Made by a program: the position numbers and the translations under genes. A stretch of 27,495 nucleotides of DNA from Paramarasmius palmivorus (Eukaryota; Basidiomycota; Agaricomycetes; Agaricales; Marasmiaceae). This document shows, piece after piece, positions 21,793 through 27,495 of this stretch (positions are counted from its first letter, which is position 1; every line of letters starts with the position of its first letter). Below the pieces are notes generated by a model that saw only the letters and a list, made by a program, of their open reading frames with translations, was not told where the DNA came from and ran no database searches. The DNA lies in NCBI GenBank assembly GCA_037176845.1, contig JAYKXP010000316.1, forward strand, positions 1-27,495, written 5' to 3'.

Positions 21793-22059
21793 GCCATGCA
21801 ACTGAAGATGCCATTGTACAGAGAATGTCGTATGTAGCTGGGATACTGAGGAATGTTTTGGACATCACATCGTATCTTACGTGTTCTTGAAGACCTGCAT
21901 GGAAGTTTGACGTAGTGGTACCGTGGCGTGGGCTGGCTTTCTGCTGACTAAGGTCGCTCAATGTCCGGCGTTCGAATCTCTTACGCTTTTTAATGGGATT
22001 GAGACACTGCTTGGGGATCAACTAGAGTATAGAAACTTGATATACAACTACCTTGTAGT
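21793..22059. other. Spacer between convergent KDZ and KOW genes
   Basis: 267 bp that should hold both 3' untranslated regions. GGCGTTCGAATC near 21968 resembles a tRNA T-arm/B-box and is followed by ACGCTTTTT, a possible Pol III stop, but no tRNA fold could be built. Confidence 0.5.
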
Positions 22060-23916
22060 CTAGTGGTGTCCGCGCCTCCTTGTATATGACAAATTTCTTC
22101 TCAGTTCTGGGTTCAAGTCATTGTGGAGCCTTTTTGAGACACTATATGTCACCCATAGCCTGCCAATACCCACAATATTGGACTTGGAGATTGCCATCTG
22201 TGATATATCACTAGCTATTGGGTTATACCATGCTTGATATATGACTGGAGACCCCATGGCTGCGATAACACCCAGGTAGCTGCCGTATTTGGCGATAACA
22301 AAACCAGCCTTTCCTTTGTTTGGTCCAGCGAGAACCTTAATCCAATCCCCATGGTCAAACACCTTTTTCAACTGGATGATGGTCACACCACGAAGCTCTT
22401 GGAAGCCCTGGTCTTGGTCGACCTCGATAGTCGCGAGACCCTGTTCGTGCATTTCCACTAGCCACCCCTTATTTCCAGACTCGTCATCCTGAACATAATC
22501 GCCGCTTTGGAAGTGCCAACTGTCCGGCATCGGTGGTGGAAAGGAACGTATCAGAGGATGACAAGATAGGATGAATGCTTGCCCAAGTGCAGTGGGAATA
22601 TGGTTAGCAGGATACAAGACACTCTCTGCCAAAAGTACTGCATGCAATCCAAACACCATGGTCTGACTTTTGTTTCCTTGAACCCGAAAGGAGTGGTCAC
22701 AACGCTCTTCCCATCGTGTTTGGTCGGTTGAAGTAGGCATGTGATATTGGTAGTGTGGATCCTTGAAATGACCAGCATTCTTTCCTAGAGCTTGGATACT
22801 TGAACGAGGCCACAAGTTGGGGTTGAAAAGTTCCGGAAGTGGTCGCCGTTTGCGTGGTCGTTTCGCGTGAGTCCTCACTTGATCCTTTGTTGGAGGAATG
22901 AGGTGGGATAGAGGGTGTTCACTACTTTGACCCAGTCTTGGAACGACAAAAACGAGATAGAATGTGCGATATCCCGCAGTGTCGGATGATTGCGTTGGCT
23001 GAACACTTGACACATCCAAAGGGGTTTGTATGGGATGATGGGATAGTTGTTTCATTTTCCATACCACGCCTATATCACCTTTGTACAAGCCTTGACAAAT
23101 GGATACCCACTCTCCTTCACGCAGGCGACGTAAAGGGTGGATGGAATTTGGTTTGCGTTCCGCAAATCGCGACCATTGACGCATAACATTCACCTGGCTG
23201 CTTGCTAAGGCAGTTCGATGCGGAGCGCGAGAGGGCGCTGGGCCCTTGTAAACTGTAGAAGGAACGTCGCTTGGTGGTTCTGAGTTCGCCGCTTGTTCAG
23301 GGTTATTCCCTTGTGAATATTGGCCCGGATCTCTTCCCTTTGCCACAGTCTTTCTCTTTTCCTTCTCTGCTCGCAATCGGTCCCAATCTACCTTTCCGAA
23401 TATGGGTGGGTGAACAGGGTTAACATGGGGCCTACCAACCGGGATAGGATAGTCTGTGAGTCGCGATCGTTTACCAACGCGGTACGGCAGTCGTGGTCCC
23501 GTGGAGCCTGACGCATAGTGCATTCTCATATCAGGTTGATTAAGTAGAAGACGGGACCAAGGAGAGTCTTCGATGCTGGCATCCTCAATGCGGTCGTGGT
23601 CATGCTGGCTCTCGGAAAGCTGCCCAATCTTTCGATATGACTGGGCAAGCTGTTGTAAGCTTGCGTGTTCTGACTCGTTGGAGAGTGCATTGATGGGAAC
23701 CATCTGAGTGAAACTAGAGCGGCGGCGTGGGCAGGAAGCTTGGTCGTCGTCAATGAACCGTTCTGAAAGACTTTCAGTACGGAACGCAAAGGAAGGGCAC
23801 GATGTACACTCACCCATGTCCTCATCATCGCTTTCCCAATCATCCTCATCGCTCTCAGCCACGGCTTCGATGTCGAGAAAGTGCAAAAGCTCGGAATCGG
23901 GCTGTTGTCGAGTCAT
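22060..23916 (-). CDS. Spt5-like KOW-domain protein
   Basis: One open frame of 618 residues. The N-terminus is acidic (AESDEDDWESDDEDMG, residues 20-35). Residues 266-286 (GEWVSICQGLYKGDIGVVW) and 522-549 (HGDWIKVLAGPNKGKAGFV) are KOW motifs, with the glycines and the hydrophobic-hydrophobic-x-G-x-x-K-G core of Spt5/NusG KOW repeats; GDYVQDDESGNKGWLVEMH at 472-490 looks like a third, degenerate one. FVVPRL near 323 matches the usual end of such modules. KOW domains bind nucleic acid or RNA polymerase; no NGN domain is clear. A 51-nt stretch after residue 34 has a GTGAGT donor and CTTTCAG acceptor and no stop, so it may be a phase-neutral intron. The gene is convergent with KDZ and downstream of the HECT gene on the same strand. 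It is unlikely to be the cellular Spt5, which is longer and differently organised. Confidence 0.7.
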   Translation of the reverse strand: MTRQQPDSELLHFLDIEAVAESDEDDWESDDEDMGECTSCPSFAFRTESLSERFIDDDQASCPRRRSSFTQMVPINALSNESEHASLQQLAQSYRKIGQLSESQHDHDRIEDASIEDSPWSRLLLNQPDMRMHYASGSTGPRLPYRVGKRSRLTDYPIPVGRPHVNPVHPPIFGKVDWDRLRAEKEKRKTVAKGRDPGQYSQGNNPEQAANSEPPSDVPSTVYKGPAPSRAPHRTALASSQVNVMRQWSRFAERKPNSIHPLRRLREGEWVSICQGLYKGDIGVVWKMKQLSHHPIQTPLDVSSVQPTQSSDTAGYRTFYLVFVVPRLGQSSEHPLSHLIPPTKDQVRTHAKRPRKRRPLPELFNPNLWPRSSIQALGKNAGHFKDPHYQYHMPTSTDQTRWEERCDHSFRVQGNKSQTMVFGLHAVLLAESVLYPANHIPTALGQAFILSCHPLIRSFPPPMPDSWHFQSGDYVQDDESGNKGWLVEMHEQGLATIEVDQDQGFQELRGVTIIQLKKVFDHGDWIKVLAGPNKGKAGFVIAKYGSYLGVIAAMGSPVIYQAWYNPIASDISQMAISKSNIVGIGRLWVTYSVSKRLHNDLNPELRRNLSYTRRRGHH

Positions 23917-24392
23917 GAGTTGGTAGGGTGAATTGATTTAGCCCTAATGGGATATGTGGTAGAGCACCCACACAAGTCAGCATGTAATAACCGTACACGT
24001 TAAATGACTCACAGTGCAAGGACGAAGATGACGGTTACGACGAAAGAGCGGAAGTTTGTTAGGAACGACCCCGCGTGAGAGTGAACCAGTGTAAGCGCCG
24101 TTGTTTTTTTAGGCGTCTACCACAGTTTAAACTGTGGACATTCTGATGTAAGCACGTTTTTGCAAACTTTGGTGCTCCCCACCGTGATGTATGATGACAA
24201 GACATACCTGTTACCCAGTGAGTGAAGCGAAAATCAATAACTAGACGTGCTCAATGTTGTTGCATATCAGTAAGCACTACGAGTGTTGGATTGCATGAGA
24301 GGGTTGTAAGGGATGTTCTCCATAGTTCGCTTCACAGGTGTGTCACATAGTTCATTCTTTGGGCAAAACAAAGGCTTAATGGATACATCAAT
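23917..24392. promoter_or_regulatory. Upstream region of the KOW gene, copy B
   Basis: 476 bp between the KOW start and the HECT stop, both on the minus strand. It contains the palindrome at 24120-24137 and is essentially identical to 3401-3887. No gene or clear TATA element is seen. Confidence 0.5.
24120..24137. repeat. 18-bp perfect palindrome, copy B
   Basis: Same sequence as 3604-3621; the two occurrences are exactly 20,516 bp apart, giving the period of the unit through clean sequence. Confidence 0.8.
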
Positions 24393-25160
24393 CTATTTCG
24401 ACACTAGCCCCCCTGTGAACCCTACTTTCATCACCTCAGATAACTGCTCGCTGAATTGAGCTCGTACCCAGCCGTCCAACCCGCCTGGGAAGAAGAGAGG
24501 GTCACAATTCCTGAAGAAATTCTCGCTAGCGTCGGAGAAATATATCCTCGCAGAGCTGGTGCAAGACATGATCTCTACCGACGCATCCTTGATCTCGGAG
24601 TTATGCCCTTCTAATCGATGCATCATGAACTAGACCGGTATCTCAGCAACAACATAGGGAGGGACAGGAAAGACGTACGGAAAGGGACGCGTGAGGAGTG
24701 AGGTATCTGGCACCTGTCATGAGGACCAACTAAAAGGCTGCATTTCTGTTCAGGTGCTTCGCAGATAATATTTGATTGCGTTTCCAGAGGTTTGACTTCG
24801 TTTGGTGTAACAGTAGTACTGCAAACGCGGACCCTATCCCAGGCACGTTGGTATCTGGGAGAGGCCAACCGATATAGATCTCTGACGTTCTTCATCACGG
24901 AAGGTTCGCTCGTTTCATTATCGTCCTCATCACTTTTGGTGGTCCATGAGGAACTTTATATGGGTTTAGCACCGAATATCAACACCGAGAACACTGTGAC
25001 TCACAAGTGGCACCGACTTGAACGTGAAAGTCTCCCAGAACCCCTCACGCACTAGAAGGAATGCCTCGGTGTTGTAGAAATCCTGACTACCCGTGAGGAG
25101 TTCAGCTAGCAGAGGATGCCAATTCTTTCTCTTCTGAGCAGGGGTCCAGCACGTGTGTTG

Positions 25161-25191
<31 letters not shown>

Positions 25192-27495
25192 AAAAAAAAA
25201 AAAATCTAGGAACTTCACCTCGTTGGTGTACTTCGTGCATTACTCAGCAATCCGGGGAGGTGCTCATCAAAAACAAAGGCAGTCGGTCCTATTGTCATCG
25301 AGCAATGGGGCGAGCCCAGTCCAAGATCCATATCGAGCTCTTGTGATGTCTTCGATGGATATAGTTCGTCTATGAACGCCACGGTGTTCCACGATCAGCC
25401 ATCAGCAGCAAAAAGGATGAGCGGTGATACGGCAAGAGGAGGAGACCGGTGTTGAGAATGAAAAGGGCAACTATCATCCGAAGCAATGATATCGCACGCG
25501 CAAGGGGCTATCACGATAAACAGGCTGCACCGTGGATATTGCAATCCTGAGCCTCGAGGTGAGTAAGAGCAAGGCAAATATCGATCATTCAAATCACCAA
25601 GCAGTTTAGCGCGGCTATTACTTCATTTCTGTGTTCCAACGTCACACCGAGTTCGTCAATGGCCCCTGTTGCAGAAGTAGCGTCCAAATCTGCATAGTGA
25701 CTCCGCTGACCGTAAGACTCTCGAGACTGTGCACTCGAGAGTCGTTTCGTAAGTGGTGTCTTGGTGTGACAAGTCTGGTGCACGGAATGACATCAGCGCC
25801 GTTCTGCATCGGGATGGTCAGGAGGATTCAGCATATGGGTGCTCCAAGGAAACGCTGGAACATTCTTATTCGCATAGAGTCGCCGTCAATATTCCAACCC
25901 CAATGAGATTCCATCGTGGACGTAGGGCGTGTTGTTGCGAGGACATGTCTCAGAAGTCTGAGGAATTTCCTGCCAGTCATAGCCGGGTTCTTGGTGGATG
26001 CGATTTCCAAGTAGTTTTGAGGGCTGAAAGCGACGCGGAGTTTGACAACGTCAATGGGATCTTTCCGAACGTGGAGCGAGTGACATCAATTATATTGGTC
26101 TTCACAATCTATCATAGATTGGGAACTGGTCAACCACTGAAAACGGCAGGGTCAGTGAGAAGATACAGGGGCAGTTCGAATGACATCAGACTTACAGTGT
26201 CGTTCTTCGCTATTTTCACCGTCTGAGTATCAGGGTCAGGGGACAAGGCGGATGGGTCCGGTGAGTTTGTCGAATAAAGTGTTAGTCCCACAATTATATT
26301 CAACCGCCAGAGAAGAAACCATACCTGGGAAGACCTGGGATAAACACCCCTCGGGAGGGGTGACAAGTGGCCAACATCCCCCCCACTGCAGATCCTCTCT
26401 GACTATAGGATTGTTTGTGCTGGAAAATCGATGTACACCATCGTCACGTGGATCTGCATGGGTGGCAGCTCGGACATTGCATAGACGATAATAGGTGGCA
26501 TGACCATGACGCGTTCGAAGTTCAGGCACTGGAGATGGAGCGAGCCTGTAGGCTGGTCGGTATTGTGTGAGGCGTTGGCATTGTTCATATGCCGACATGA
26601 CACGTCTGGGAAACAGGCGTGTACCACGCCTTGTACAGAGGTTTGTCTGTTTCGGGGACGCAGCAAAATTTGAGAGGATATTGAAGCAGGGAGGTCGAGT
26701 CATGCAAATTGGAGTTCGTGGGAGCTGGGAGTAAAGCATCCATTAAACACAAAGCATGCAATAAAATAGTGTGAGTAAATACCAAAAAAAAGTGTTCTTC
26801 TGCCTCTGAACTCAGTGCACCTTAGACTTGTAGTCCTTCTTGATCGTGTTCGGTTTCACATCTCTGGTTCGGGGGCAAGGTGGATTATGGAGCGATACGT
26901 CTTCATTGATCTTGTGTAGGCACACAACGGCGAAGAGGTAGATCGGTCCAGGCTGGATTCCACGATCGATTGCAATTCCAGAGTTGATGGCGTCTGGAGG
27001 CGTTGTAAAACGAAACGTGGTCCTCGGTGTACGGACATTTAGTCTTGAAACACGTCAACCTTCTGGATGGTCCACATAATGGCTTGATGTTCTCGTTGGT
27101 GAATCCCAGACGTGGGATTGCTACAGAGCTTCCGGCGTGGATGAATCGCCTTGAATTTGGAACAACTGGGAGTAAGGAGAGGAGGCAGTCAGTTTGCAGA
27201 GCACTGGAATATGGATTCTGGAACCTATGGAGAGGCAAGATAACAGCACAGGGACGGCGGTACTCAAATGCTGTCGGCGACTCTCTTTGTGGAGGTGGCG
27301 AGAGACTCAGTCTTCTAACCTGACGCTCATCGGGGGTGACAGTTGGAAGCTGCGAGTACAGATACCAGAACGACATTTGCGTTGGCAGCGTGCCATGGTG
27401 AGCCCGGCGAACCTGTTCACATTGGGATCAGGTTGATGGAAGGAAGAGAGGGCGGGTTGAATTCAGTCGGAATTTGCAGGAAGGCTCTGAAGGTG
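24393..27495 (-). pseudogene. Copy B of the HECT-type gene (frame-broken, runs off the window)
   Basis: Matches 3888 to about 6955. The last exon (about 24629-24393) is intact except that a run of six C here versus five in copy A removes the GGG GGC TAG ending and extends the protein by four residues to LVSK. Upstream of about 24727 small indels break every exon, and a 44-nt A-rich block interrupts exon 5. The first part of exon 1 lies beyond the window. Breaks are probably consensus errors near a contig end. Confidence 0.85.
25161..25204. repeat. A-rich insertion in copy B
   Basis: 44 bases of A interrupted by two C residues, absent from copy A, where GTGTTG is followed directly by ATCTAGG. 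It lies inside a HECT exon in the low-quality part of the window and is probably an artefact. Confidence 0.8.

Larger units (their letters stand above)
20647..27495. repeat. Copy B of the 6.9-kb direct terminal repeat
   Basis: Direct repeat of 1-6955. It is clean from its start to about 24726 and then acquires frequent small indels plus a 44-nt A-rich insertion (25161-25204) up to the window end. The offset between copies is 20,646 at the left edge, 20,516 at the shared palindrome (3604 versus 24120) and about 20,539 at the right edge. The middle value uses only clean sequence and is the best estimate of the unit length. Confidence 0.95.

Noticed and set aside
21905..21990. tRNA gene or SINE in the KDZ-KOW spacer (GGCGTTCGAATC followed by TTTTT)
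   Set aside because: Only the T-arm-like motif is convincing. A 7-bp acceptor pairing (GCGTGGG/CTTACGC) is possible but leaves a 61-nt molecule with no proper T stem, so no tRNA can be called.
1..27495. TET/JBP dioxygenase gene, often found with KDZ elements in basidiomycetes
   Set aside because: I looked for its 2-oxoglutarate/iron-binding pattern on both strands and found nothing convincing.
1..27495. CRISPR arrays, rRNA genes, bacterial operon signals
   Set aside because: No regularly spaced repeats of that kind, no rRNA-like sequence, and gene structures are eukaryotic.

Overview
The window looks like nuclear DNA of a mushroom-forming basidiomycete (Agaricomycetes). Its multi-exon genes have very short GT-AG introns (mostly 47-70 nt, several with CTNAC-type branch sites). 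Several of its protein families are ones I know mainly from agaricomycete genomes: a CxC2-type KDZ transposase, an RNase H1 N-terminal-like protein, and an uncharacterised 'TGW...LAGGPEP' family. Nothing bacterial or organellar is seen.

Layout. The two ends are copies of each other in direct orientation: 1 to about 6955 (copy A) matches about 20647 to 27495 (copy B). Measured through the well-resolved parts (the same palindrome at 3604 and 24120), the repeat period is 20,516 bp. So the window is one complete unit of about 20.5 kb plus about 6.9 kb of overlap. Where copy A is full of small indels (1 to about 3330) copy B reads cleanly, and where copy B is corrupt (about 24727 to the end) copy A reads cleanly. 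The roughly 880 bp between are almost identical. This is what an unpolished long-read contig of a circular or tandemly repeated 20.5-kb unit would look like, and not what two independently decaying copies would look like.

Genes of one unit, in order: (1) an RNase H1 N-terminal-like protein (16197-17394, +); (2) a KDZ transposase of about 1,275 residues (17548-21792, +); (3) convergent to it, an Spt5-like KOW protein (22060-23916, -); (4) a divergent HECT-type E3 ubiquitin ligase (3888-7399, -; noisy second copy 24393-27495); (5) a large uncharacterised agaricomycete protein (7957-11110, -); (6) divergent from that, a second RNase H1 N-terminal-like protein with disrupted frame (11538-12563, +); (7) a small basic protein with an in-frame stop (13035-14159, -). 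A gene-poor stretch (14160-16196) closes the unit.

Interpretation. The unit can be read as a KDZ DNA transposon, or a KDZ-bearing circle or tandem array, with six accessory genes whose folds suggest ubiquitin signalling, transcription elongation and RNA:DNA-hybrid binding. Co-mobility of the accessory genes is inference: no terminal inverted repeats or target-site duplications were found by eye. Several reading-frame breaks in the centre of the window (8.72, 11.9-12.1, 13.76, 20.63 and 20.83 kb) may be leftover sequencing errors or true decay.
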